DNA of 13,494 nucleotides, taken from Paracoccaceae bacterium. GTDB lineage: Bacteria > Pseudomonadota > Alphaproteobacteria > Rhodobacterales > Rhodobacteraceae. Position numbers and translations under genes: made by a program. The stretch is taken from the NCBI GenBank assembly GCA_009920815.1, contig RFZH01000041.1, forward strand, positions 1 to 13,494. The letters are read 5' to 3'. The notes under the pieces were generated by a model, which searched no databases, had not been told where the DNA came from, and saw only the letters and a list, made by a program, of their open reading frames with translations. Positions 1 through 7,387 of this stretch are shown here, piece after piece. Positions within the stretch are counted from its first letter, which is position 1. Each line of letters begins with the position of its first letter.

Positions 1-471
1 CACTTGCCGGTTGTGGGTCACATAGGGTTGATCCCATCCTATATCACATGGACCGGTTGGCGTGCGGTTGGTAAAACCGCGGACGAGGCCGAAGCGTTGT
101 GGCGTCATACCCAGATGTTGGAAAAAATCGGCGTTTTCGGTGCAGAGCTTGAGGTCGTGCCAGATCGTGTTGCCAAATTTCTGACCGAAAATTCGTCGCT
201 TATCATGCTGGGCATGGGCGCCGGAAAACATGCGGATGCGCAGTATTTGTTTACCGAAGATGTCTGTGGCTATGGCAAAAACCACAAACCACGCCATGGT
301 AAGATGTACCGCAATTTTGCGCCTGAAATAGAGCGTTTGCAAAACGAACGCATCGCCGCGTTTAAGGAATTCAAGTCTGACGTGGACAGCGGCGGTTACC
401 CCGAAGCAGATCACACCGTTGCAATAAAAGACGATGAATTTGATGCCTTTCTAAAAAAGGTGCAGGGATAA
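1..471 (+). CDS. PanB-like protein (ketopantoate hydroxymethyltransferase superfamily), 5' end missing
   Basis: This is the C-terminal part of a gene that enters from the left edge; 156 residues are visible in the frame that begins at base 1. PanB transfers a hydroxymethyl group from methylene-tetrahydrofolate to 2-oxoisovalerate in pantothenate synthesis. Visible family marks are GHIGL at visible residues 6-10 (E. coli PanB GHLGL), ELEVVP at 49-54, which aligns with the catalytic-Glu segment LECVP, GMGAG at 71-75, and the C-terminal pattern SGGYPEADH. By comparison with E. coli PanB about 125-130 residues are missing upstream. The segment after GMGAG reads KHADAQYLF where true PanB has a DGQ motif, so this looks like a diverged paralogue and may not make pantothenate. 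It overlaps the next gene by one base (TAATG), which suggests a shared transcript and translational coupling. The superfamily is fairly sure, the reaction is not. Confidence 0.8.
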   Translation, partial: HLPVVGHIGLIPSYITWTGWRAVGKTADEAEALWRHTQMLEKIGVFGAELEVVPDRVAKFLTENSSLIMLGMGAGKHADAQYLFTEDVCGYGKNHKPRHGKMYRNFAPEIERLQNERIAAFKEFKSDVDSGGYPEADHTVAIKDDEFDAFLKKVQG

Positions 472-1499
472 TGTTACGCATTGGCGTTGTGGGTTATGGT
501 ACAGGTGGACAACATTTCCACACACCCTTTGTCGCTGCGGCGCAGGGCTGTGAATTAACAGGCATCGTTGCCCGTGCCGAGGCAACGATCGCCAAAGCTC
601 GGGCTGATTGGCCCAATGTGCCAATTTTTGCAAGCCTGACGGCAATGATCAATGCAGGTGTGTGTGATGCGGTTACGATTACAACGCCGCCGCAGACGCG
701 CCGCTCTTTGGTTTTAGAGGCGATAGAGGCAGGATTGCATGTGATTGCCGATAAACCATTTGCGCCAAATTATGCAGGTGCAATGGAATTGGACGCGGCC
801 GCAAAGTCCAAGGGCGTGATCCTAGGTGTTTATCAAAATCGCCGTTTTGATGCTGATCTACAGACTTTGAAAAAGGTGATCGACGATGGTCGGCTGGGCC
901 GCGTTTATCGAATAGAAAGTCGAATGGATCAAGATAGCCCCCAAACAATCGAAGCGGGTCCAACGGGTGGATTGTTGCGCGATCTCGGCAGCCACGTTGT
1001 AGATCAGATGATTTATTTGTTGGGTCCGGTTGTGTCTGTTGATGCACAATTAGATATGTTTGATCTGCCTCAAGGTGCCACAGATGTTAGTTTTAATATC
1101 ACATTGCGCCATGAAAGTGGGGCGCATAGCCACCTATCGGCCTGCAAGCGTAATTATATCGACGATCGCGAATTGCGCGCGATAGGGGAATTAGGCAGCT
1201 ATGTTGCAAAGTCAACCGATGTTCAAGCGCAAGATATCTTTGCTGGGAAACGGCCTATCGATGATTTGGTGGGGTGGGGTTATGAGCCCCGCGAAAACTG
1301 GGGGGTATTGGCCACCGCGTCGGGACGCGAAATTGTGCCATCCGAACAGGGTCGTTATCACGATTATTACACAGCTTTTGCTCAATCTATCCGTGATCAA
1401 ACCCCACCGCCGGTAACCGCTGAAACAGGGGCAAAGACATTGGCTATTTTGGATGCCGCGCGTGAAAGTGCGATGACTGGCCGTTCGATCCATTTGTAA
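471..1499 (+). CDS. Gfo/Idh/MocA family NAD(P)-dependent oxidoreductase (YhhX/YdgJ-like)
   Basis: A 342-residue cytoplasmic dehydrogenase, full length for the family. The N-terminal Rossmann fold begins directly after the start with GYGTGG (8-13). The family EKP signature appears as DKP at 94-96, followed by the C-terminal dimer/substrate domain. YQNRRFD (121-127) and the following LGRVYRIESRMD resemble E. coli YhhX/YdgJ. The usual catalytic Asp/His pair is probably in LLRDLGSHVVDQ (D171, H175). Such enzymes oxidise or reduce a hydroxyl/keto group on sugars, inositols or related polyols; the substrate cannot be read from the sequence. The ATG shares its A with the stop of the PanB-like gene, so translation is probably coupled. 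The dioxygenase gene follows 114 bases downstream on the same strand. Confidence 0.9.
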   Translation: MLRIGVVGYGTGGQHFHTPFVAAAQGCELTGIVARAEATIAKARADWPNVPIFASLTAMINAGVCDAVTITTPPQTRRSLVLEAIEAGLHVIADKPFAPNYAGAMELDAAAKSKGVILGVYQNRRFDADLQTLKKVIDDGRLGRVYRIESRMDQDSPQTIEAGPTGGLLRDLGSHVVDQMIYLLGPVVSVDAQLDMFDLPQGATDVSFNITLRHESGAHSHLSACKRNYIDDRELRAIGELGSYVAKSTDVQAQDIFAGKRPIDDLVGWGYEPRENWGVLATASGREIVPSEQGRYHDYYTAFAQSIRDQTPPPVTAETGAKTLAILDAARESAMTGRSIHL

Positions 1500-1613
1500 T
1501 TGGTGAAAAGGTGCTGCGTTCGGACCCAAACTGTCTTTTCAACGCGCAAATTTTCAGTATCGTGGTATTGGTATGGCATTCATTTACCACATGAGATGAT
1601 CGGAGTGCGCGAA

Positions 1614-2795
1614 ATGAAAGATGCAACTGTTGTAAACCAAGGGTATTATTCAACCAGATCCTGTGACATCGATCTATTCAAATCGCTTACGTCACAGTCG
1701 CTTGACCCTGCGCGAGTGCCCTATGCGGCGGCCATCGAAAAAAATGTGCCTATCTATGATATGGCCGCTTTGTCTAGCCACTTGGAGGATCCATCAAAGC
1801 GACCCGAGCTTTTGTCAGAATGGGCAGATGTGCTTGCCAATTCTGCGGGCGTCATCGTGTTGAAATCTGCCTATCAAGATACTTCTATGATTGATCGCGC
1901 CACTGCGGTATTTGGCGAAATCATCAAAGATGAAAAAGCATCCAATGCTGGCAAAGGGGATCATTTTGCTGCGTCAGGTGCGAACGACAGAATCTGGAAT
2001 TCCCTTCAGAAACAGTGCCTGCGAGACCCCGAAAATTTTGCTCAGTATTTTGGGAATACCGCCATTGCGGCTGCAGCCGAAGCTTGGTTGGGTCCAAACT
2101 ATCAAATGACTGCTCAGGTCAACCAGGTGCGCCCAGGCGGCAAGGCGCAAAAAGCCCATCGTGATTATCATTTGGGCTTTCAATCGGTTGATGGTGCCGC
2201 CCGTTACCCCATACACGCGCATACGGTAACGGCAACGTTAACATTGCAGGGGGCGATTGCGCATTGTGACATGCCAATTGAAAGCGGTCCGACCAAGCTG
2301 TTGCCGTTTTCGCAGTTATATGGTCCAGGTTATATAGCCTTTCATTTGGAGGATCATCGCGATCACTTTGAGGCGTCATATATCCAGTTAGCATTGTCAA
2401 AAGGGGATGCAGTCTTTTTTAATCCGGCGCTGTTTCACGCTGCTGGGGAAAACAAAAGTGCTGATATCGATCGCATGGTCAATCTGTTGCAAGTGTCTTC
2501 GGCCTTTGGTCGCGCGATGGAGGCGATTGACCGATTGGCGATGTCGAGCCATGTGTTTTCTGCGCTAAAGGCAGCGTTAGATGCTGGAAAACTGACGCGC
2601 GCGCAATGTGATGCAGCAATTGCGGCCTGTGCAGAGGGGTATCCTTTCCCAACAAATCTTGACACCGATCCGCCGATTGGTGGCAACGCCCCCAAAAGCC
2701 AAGCTGATATTTTACGTCAGGCCCTAGATGAAAGATGGGACCAAGACGCGCTGGACCAAGCGTTACGCGCTTTAAGCCATCGCCAAATTCCGTAA
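1614..2795 (+). CDS. Phytanoyl-CoA dioxygenase (PhyH) family Fe(II)/2-oxoglutarate-dependent enzyme
   Basis: A 393-residue protein. The frame is open back to the preceding stop at 1499, but the ATG at 1614 is preferred because GGAG at 1602-1605 lies eight bases before it and the extra upstream residues look non-coding. An ATG at 1596 is the alternative. PhyH enzymes hydroxylate a substrate with Fe(II), O2 and 2-oxoglutarate on a jelly-roll fold. The iron-binding HxD is visible in KAHRDYH (H182, D184). The distal His is probably H275 in NPALFHAAGEN, and the Arg that would hold 2-oxoglutarate is probably R287 in DIDRMVNLLQVS. All key residues are thus present and the enzyme should be active. 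Position behind the PanB-like and Gfo/Idh genes suggests one pathway; the substrate is unknown. Many bacterial PhyH proteins do not act on phytanoyl-CoA. Confidence 0.88.
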   Translation: MKDATVVNQGYYSTRSCDIDLFKSLTSQSLDPARVPYAAAIEKNVPIYDMAALSSHLEDPSKRPELLSEWADVLANSAGVIVLKSAYQDTSMIDRATAVFGEIIKDEKASNAGKGDHFAASGANDRIWNSLQKQCLRDPENFAQYFGNTAIAAAAEAWLGPNYQMTAQVNQVRPGGKAQKAHRDYHLGFQSVDGAARYPIHAHTVTATLTLQGAIAHCDMPIESGPTKLLPFSQLYGPGYIAFHLEDHRDHFEASYIQLALSKGDAVFFNPALFHAAGENKSADIDRMVNLLQVSSAFGRAMEAIDRLAMSSHVFSALKAALDAGKLTRAQCDAAIAACAEGYPFPTNLDTDPPIGGNAPKSQADILRQALDERWDQDALDQALRALSHRQIP

Positions 2796-2821
2796 CGAGA
2801 AAAGCGTTTATTCGGTTTTCT

Positions 2822-2844
2822 AAGGGGGGCATTTTCGCCCCCTT
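2822..2844 (+). terminator. G/C-rich hairpin after the dioxygenase gene
   Basis: AAGGGGG (2822-2828) pairs with CCCCCTT (2838-2844) around a nine-base loop, 27 bases after the stop of the PhyH-like gene. There is no T-run after the stem, so it is an imperfect intrinsic terminator or an mRNA-end stabilising hairpin. It is the only strong structure in the 191-base gap before the transporter gene. Confidence 0.5.
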
Positions 2845-2986
2845 GTGCGATGCAGGGCCACACGTAACGATTGACTATATCCCGTAGAATGTTCATCAAT
2901 GCAGCATCCTCGGACAGTTTGTATGTGTGTCTGGTTGTTTTTGCTGGTTTTCTTGGATGCGTTTGGTATTGGGATGACGATTAAGA

Positions 2987-4195
2987 ATGAGCAAGCAAAC
3001 CAAAGGGTTCTCTGCCCTGCTGCACCCTAATTTTAGAAGATATTTTTTGGCCGCGGTCTGCGCGACAAATGCGACTTGGATTTTTCGTGTCCTGATTGCT
3101 TGGACGGCATGGGACTTGACCCAAAGCACCAGCTTTGCGGGATTGGTTACAACGTTGATGTTGTTGCCGGTTGCCATTGCTAGCCCGATATTTGGCGTTT
3201 TGATCGATCGCAGCGATCCAGTCCGCACATATTTCTGGGTCTCTGTCGGGTATTTGCTGTGCCCTTTGTTTTATGTGGCTGCGCATTATTTCGACATATT
3301 GCAGCCGTGGGTTTTATTATTGTTGGCAGGCTTTTACAGTCTGGTTGTGGCGGTCTATCAGCCGCTGCGCCAATCATTAGGGCCTCGGCTGGTTGATCCA
3401 GATCTGATTGGGTCTGTGATGGTACTTGCATCATTGAACCACAATACGGGACGCTTGGTTGCGCCTGCCGTTGCCGGCATTGGCATTGCCACCCTTGGGA
3501 CCGAGATCACTAGCCTTATGTCAATCCTTTTATATGTGCCCAGCCTATTGGTTGCGCTCGCTCTTGCCCCGCGTCCTGTCCAAAAGCAAAACAAACAAGC
3601 GCGGTTTTGGGATGATCTTGTGCACGGTTTTGTATTTGCTTGGAAAAGCTGGCCCATACGTCAGGCATTGTTGTTGGGCGTGTTCACATTTGGCCCGCTC
3701 ACATCTCTCTCAGAAATGTTGGTATTGGTGGCGGATGGTATCTTTTCCAAAGGGGCTGACGGTTTGGGTTTGATGACATCGTGCATTGGGATTGGCGCGC
3801 TGGGCGCGGCGGGGTTACAGATGATTTTGGACCCCAACCTGTTGCAGAGGACTTGGTTACGGTTAACGCTTATCCTTCTGGGGATTGCATCGGGTGTTGT
3901 TATGGTAAGCGTTTCATCGTTTGAAATTGCATCTGCCTGTGCCGCAGTTTTGGGGTTCACAGGTATCATGTCAGCCGTGTCCTTGCAGGCCGGCATGCAA
4001 GCCGTGTTACCAGATGACATGCGTGGACGCGTTATGGCCTTGTGGATGATGGCGGCATCACTTGCAACGGCGGTTTGTGCGTTGGGGATTACAACCCTTG
4101 CCGAATTTTATGGTTTTGCGATGGTCACCCAAAGCGTGTTGGTCATATGTGCGATCGCTATTGTGACAGTTGCCCTGATCAAACATGAGGGCTGA
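2987..4195 (+). CDS. MFS transporter (MFS_3/EntS-like exporter family)
   Basis: A 402-residue inner-membrane protein with about 12 hydrophobic segments, the usual size for the major facilitator superfamily. The opening HPNFRRYFLAAVCATNATWIFRV, with a short polar N-terminus before helix 1, is typical of the MFS_3 group of small-molecule exporters. A variant of motif A is visible between helices 2 and 3 (GVLIDRSDPVR, about 70-80), and DDMRGRVMALW in the C-terminal half is a common mark of this group. It probably exports a small molecule with proton antiport; the substrate is unknown. The Shine-Dalgarno is poor (TTAAGA next to the ATG), so the start is moderately sure. It is separated from the upstream operon by a hairpin and 191 bases. 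Its stop is one base from the recQ stop on the other strand, so any terminator must lie inside recQ. Confidence 0.87.
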   Translation: MSKQTKGFSALLHPNFRRYFLAAVCATNATWIFRVLIAWTAWDLTQSTSFAGLVTTLMLLPVAIASPIFGVLIDRSDPVRTYFWVSVGYLLCPLFYVAAHYFDILQPWVLLLLAGFYSLVVAVYQPLRQSLGPRLVDPDLIGSVMVLASLNHNTGRLVAPAVAGIGIATLGTEITSLMSILLYVPSLLVALALAPRPVQKQNKQARFWDDLVHGFVFAWKSWPIRQALLLGVFTFGPLTSLSEMLVLVADGIFSKGADGLGLMTSCIGIGALGAAGLQMILDPNLLQRTWLRLTLILLGIASGVVMVSVSSFEIASACAAVLGFTGIMSAVSLQAGMQAVLPDDMRGRVMALWMMAASLATAVCALGITTLAEFYGFAMVTQSVLVICAIAIVTVALIKHEG

Positions 4196-4196
4196 G

Positions 4197-6236
4197 TTAG
4201 CTGGCTTGGGCAAGTACGTTCAAAAACGCTTGACCAAACCGTTCTGCACGCCGTTCCCCCAAAATACGAACCAAGGTATTGTGGTCGCGCGGCCGCATCT
4301 GGGCAACCTTGGCCAAAAGAGCGGCGGAACAACTTAGCGGTTTTTCGGTGCCATCGTACCCCCGCGAAAGATCTGCTTGCGCTTCTAAGAGCTGATCATA
4401 AAGGTTGGCTTCGCTGCGGCCCGCAATTTTACGTCGAGCGGGGTGAATATGTTCGACGCTGCCAGTGATGACGGATAAAAACGCCGCGCCATAGGTTTCC
4501 AGCTTTTTCGCGCCAACACCACTGATATGGGCCATATCGTCCAGTGTTTGCGGGCGTTTTTCTGCCATTTCAATGAGGGTTTTATCATTGAAAACGATAT
4601 ATGCGGGGACATCTGCTGCTTCGGCCAGCGCGCGGCGTTTGGCCTTGAGTGCAGAAAGCAACGGCGCATCATCTTCTGAAACAAGTGTTTTGATTTTGGG
4701 TGTTTTGTGATCTGACTTTATTGTGTCCAACCTAAGCTGAATGGTGGCCTCATCCCTCAGTATGGGAAGCGCACTCTCAGTCATTCGAAGTGCGCCGTGT
4801 CGTTCGCGATCCGGTCGGATAAGGTCATGCCCCATCATTTGGCGGAACACACCATTCCATTGTTGCGTGTTCAAGGCACGCCCAACACCAAAAGTGGGCA
4901 GGGTTTCGTGCCCGCGTGCGCGGACCTTATCCGTTGCTTTCCCAATCAGAATATCGATCAGGTGGCCTGCGCCAAAGCTTTCGTCTGTTCGTAAAATCGC
5001 CGACAGAGCCATGCGAACATTCTGGGTACCATCAAAAATTTCGGCAGGTGCATCGCACAGGTCGCATTTCCCACAGCTTTCAATCTCCTCGCCGAAATAA
5101 CGCAACAATGTCTGCCGCCGACAGGTCAGCGCCTCGGCTAATCCAAGCAGTGCGTTTAGCCGCCCATGGTCCGCTAAACGCCTATCGGCAGGGGCAAGAC
5201 CTTCATCAATTTGGGTGCGGCGTAGGCGAATGTCCTCTGCGCCATAAAGCGTCAAGGTTTCGGCGGGCGCGCCATCGCGGCCTGCGCGACCGATCTCTTG
5301 GTAATAGGCTTCGATCGATTTTGGTAAATCTGCATGCGCAACCCAACGAATGTCAGGTTTGTCTACGCCCATACCAAAGGCGACCGTCGCGACAACAATC
5401 AATCCGTCCTCTTTTGCAAAACGGGTTTCGACAACGCGACGTGCTTCGGGATCCATGCCGCCATGATAAAAGCATGCGTTATGCCCCGCTTCGGTCAAGG
5501 CTTTTGCCAAGCCTTCGGTTTTTGCGCGTGTCGCACAATAGACGATGCCCGATTGGCCCTTGCGCGCACCTGCAAAGGCAAGGATTTGCTGTCGCGGATT
5601 GTTTTTGATTTCAAACGCTAGGTGGATATTTGGACGATCAAATCCCCTTAAAAAGGTCACAGGAGCGATGCCATCAAATAGGCGGTCTACAATCTCTTGA
5701 CGGGTTTCGGCATCCGCTGTTGCGGTAAACGCAGATAACGGAACATCAAGAGTGCGGCGCAGCTCACCAATTTTTAGGTAATCAGGCCGGAAATCGTGAC
5801 CCCATTGGCTCACGCAGTGGGCTTCGTCGACGGCGATCATCGATATGTTATAGCGCTTTAGCAGCGCATATGTCGCTGATGATCCAAGTCGTTCAGGCGC
5901 GAGATACAGCAACTTGAGCGATCCATTTTCAAGCATATCATAGACATACTGGGTTTCTTCGTTGGTATTGGCAGACGTCAACGCCCCGGCCACCACACCG
6001 ACAGCTTGCAACGCGCGCACTTGATCGCGCATCAGTGCGATCAAAGGGGAAACAACCAATACAACCCCAGTTCTTGCCAATGCGGGCAGTTGGTAACATA
6101 AAGATTTACCACCACCGGTTGGCATGATCGCCAACACGTTTTTCCCACCGATAACGGTGTCTACGATTTCTTGTTGTCCCGGGCGAAAGTCGTCGAATCC
6201 AAAAATAGTCCGCAAAATTTCGGAGACGTTGGCCAT
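4197..6236 (-). CDS. recQ: ATP-dependent DNA helicase RecQ
   Basis: A 679-residue 3'-to-5' DNA helicase for recombination and replication-fork repair. The start at 6236 (MANVSE...) is chosen because AGGA lies five bases before the ATG and family members begin here; an ATG 48 bases further up is open but adds unrelated sequence. Walker A is PTGGGKS (39-45). The DEAH box and RecQ aromatic loop are at about 137-152 (VDEAHCVSQWGHDFRPDY). Motif VI is QEIGRAGRDG (313-322). The four zinc-binding cysteines are C372, C388, C391 and C394, followed by the winged-helix RQC region and an HRDC domain (about 525-592). It is longer than E. coli RecQ (609): residues 612-677 form an extra C-terminal region ending like a second, degenerate HRDC. 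All catalytic motifs are intact. Confidence 0.97.
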   Translation of the reverse strand: MANVSEILRTIFGFDDFRPGQQEIVDTVIGGKNVLAIMPTGGGKSLCYQLPALARTGVVLVVSPLIALMRDQVRALQAVGVVAGALTSANTNEETQYVYDMLENGSLKLLYLAPERLGSSATYALLKRYNISMIAVDEAHCVSQWGHDFRPDYLKIGELRRTLDVPLSAFTATADAETRQEIVDRLFDGIAPVTFLRGFDRPNIHLAFEIKNNPRQQILAFAGARKGQSGIVYCATRAKTEGLAKALTEAGHNACFYHGGMDPEARRVVETRFAKEDGLIVVATVAFGMGVDKPDIRWVAHADLPKSIEAYYQEIGRAGRDGAPAETLTLYGAEDIRLRRTQIDEGLAPADRRLADHGRLNALLGLAEALTCRRQTLLRYFGEEIESCGKCDLCDAPAEIFDGTQNVRMALSAILRTDESFGAGHLIDILIGKATDKVRARGHETLPTFGVGRALNTQQWNGVFRQMMGHDLIRPDRERHGALRMTESALPILRDEATIQLRLDTIKSDHKTPKIKTLVSEDDAPLLSALKAKRRALAEAADVPAYIVFNDKTLIEMAEKRPQTLDDMAHISGVGAKKLETYGAAFLSVITGSVEHIHPARRKIAGRSEANLYDQLLEAQADLSRGYDGTEKPLSCSAALLAKVAQMRPRDHNTLVRILGERRAERFGQAFLNVLAQAS

Positions 6237-6440
6237 TTTGTTCCTATGCGTGCTGCTCTTTTGTTGTTGAGCAAGACATAGCATAACGATTTTCTGGTGT
6301 CATCCAACCAAACCGTCATGAGATGTGTTTTGATGTCAAAGATCGGAGCAACCCCGTCAATACCAGCCATTTCGTGCCGTCTGGTGGCGTGATTATTATG
6401 GTACAAAGTATTGGTTTTTTGGCCAAAAGTTAAAAAGTGA

Positions 6441-6469
6441 TTGCGACTATGGTCATAAGGCGGCATAAA
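6441..6469 (+). promoter_or_regulatory. Possible sigma-70 promoter for the membrane-protein gene
   Basis: TTGCGA (6441-6446) and CATAAA (6464-6469) are separated by 17 bases, and lie about 90-120 bases before the chosen start. The match to TTGACA/TATAAT is four of six in each box. Such matches occur often by chance, so this is a weak call. Confidence 0.22.
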
Positions 6470-6516
6470 TGTGGCTAAAATGGGGCAAACTGATTTTATC
6501 GGTTTTACGGAAAAAT

Positions 6517-6537
6517 ATGTGGACAATGTATCCACAT
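6517..6537 (+). promoter_or_regulatory. 7-7-7 inverted repeat before the membrane-protein gene
   Basis: ATGTGGA (6517-6523) and TCCACAT (6531-6537) are perfect reverse complements around a seven-base spacer, ending 22 bases before the ATG at 6560. It lies downstream of the possible promoter. It could be a repressor operator or an RNA hairpin in the leader just before the Shine-Dalgarno at 6550-6553. No regulator gene is adjacent. Confidence 0.4.
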
Positions 6538-6559
6538 GTTCCAGCGAGTGAGGCAAAAT

Positions 6560-7387
6560 ATGATCGTTTCGATCATGGTGGCAGTGGTGCGCGCATCTTT
6601 GGTTGCGCTTGCGATTTCAGTACCTTCGTTGTTGTTGGTGCCGACATCGTCAGATGGGTCATATATCGTGCTTTTGGGCGCGTTATTGATCGGCGCGCTT
6701 GTGTGTTTGGAATATCTTAACACATACCCCTGTTTGTTAGAGTTTCGGGACGCGCCGCCGTTTAATCGATTTCGATTTGCGCATGCCGCCATCGTTATTT
6801 CGGGGACCAGTCTTTTGTTACGCGGTGCCCTTGGGGTCGATCCAAGCCCATTTTTAGAAAACATCTCTGTTATCTTGGGGCATACTCTGGATTTTCCGTA
6901 TTCGCCGGTTCATCTTGTCGTTCTTATGTTGCCGCATAATCTTCCGTCTGTATTTGTTGATGCGATGCGACTTGCTGCGGGATTTAGCGCTTTTGTCTCG
7001 GCTGTAAATATTCTTGTATTTTACTCAGTCATGAAAACAACCAGATGGCCGTTGTCGCGTGGCGCGTTTAACGTCTGGGTCAATTTACCTTTGTTAGACC
7101 CTACATTTGGTGGAGATATTGTCGTCCGCCTTTTACGCGCTGGTCGGTTGAACATCATGTTTGCCCTCTTGACCCCCTTTCTTTTTCCAGCAGGGATCAA
7201 GATTTTGGGCATCATCTTGGGCGCCCATTTCTTTTATGATGCGCAATCCTTGGCATGGCTTATTATTCTTTGGTCTATCATACCAACAACATTTGCCATG
7301 CGTGGGATCGGAATGATGCGCATCGCTGATTTGATCCATCAAAAACGTCAATCAAACGATGAAAATCACTTGATGCAAATGGCCTGA
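6560..7387 (+). CDS. Integral membrane protein of unknown function
   Basis: I do not recognise this 275-residue protein. The start at 6560 is chosen because GAGG (6550-6553) lies six bases before the ATG; an in-frame ATG at 6536 sits inside the dyad and has no clear ribosome site. About six to seven hydrophobic segments are visible. The first two cover about 2-27 and 33-53, and the last ends near residue 255. A polar tail follows. Between segments there are short loops with conserved-looking DFPYSP and RDAPPFNRFRF, but no catalytic or binding motif. The coding quality (long frame, good ribosome site, membrane pattern) makes it a real gene. Its last 22 bases overlap the end of the convergent SDR gene. 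The opposite neighbour recQ gives no hint of function. Confidence 0.75.
   Translation: MIVSIMVAVVRASLVALAISVPSLLLVPTSSDGSYIVLLGALLIGALVCLEYLNTYPCLLEFRDAPPFNRFRFAHAAIVISGTSLLLRGALGVDPSPFLENISVILGHTLDFPYSPVHLVVLMLPHNLPSVFVDAMRLAAGFSAFVSAVNILVFYSVMKTTRWPLSRGAFNVWVNLPLLDPTFGGDIVVRLLRAGRLNIMFALLTPFLFPAGIKILGIILGAHFFYDAQSLAWLIILWSIIPTTFAMRGIGMMRIADLIHQKRQSNDENHLMQMA

Larger units (their letters stand above)
6237..6559. other. Divergent spacer between recQ and a membrane-protein gene
   Basis: This 323-base gap holds no convincing gene. The ORFs that cross it are extensions of recQ or of the downstream gene in wrong frames. It must contain the promoters of both divergent genes. It also holds the dyad described at 6517-6537. 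Base composition is lower in G+C near the right end, as expected for a promoter region. Confidence 0.6.

Noticed and set aside
1562..1590. Inverted repeat GTGGTA-N17-TACCAC before the PhyH-like gene
   Set aside because: Six-base arms with a long spacer and no extension are likely by chance.
2871..2900. TTGACT as a -35 box for the MFS gene
   Set aside because: No acceptable -10 box lies 16-18 bases downstream; the best -10-like hexamer TAGAAT (2885-2890) is only eight bases away.
4916..5608. Open + strand frame of 230 codons inside recQ
   Set aside because: It is antisense to the intact, motif-rich recQ, rich in Arg, Ser and Pro, and has no ribosome site; a shadow frame.
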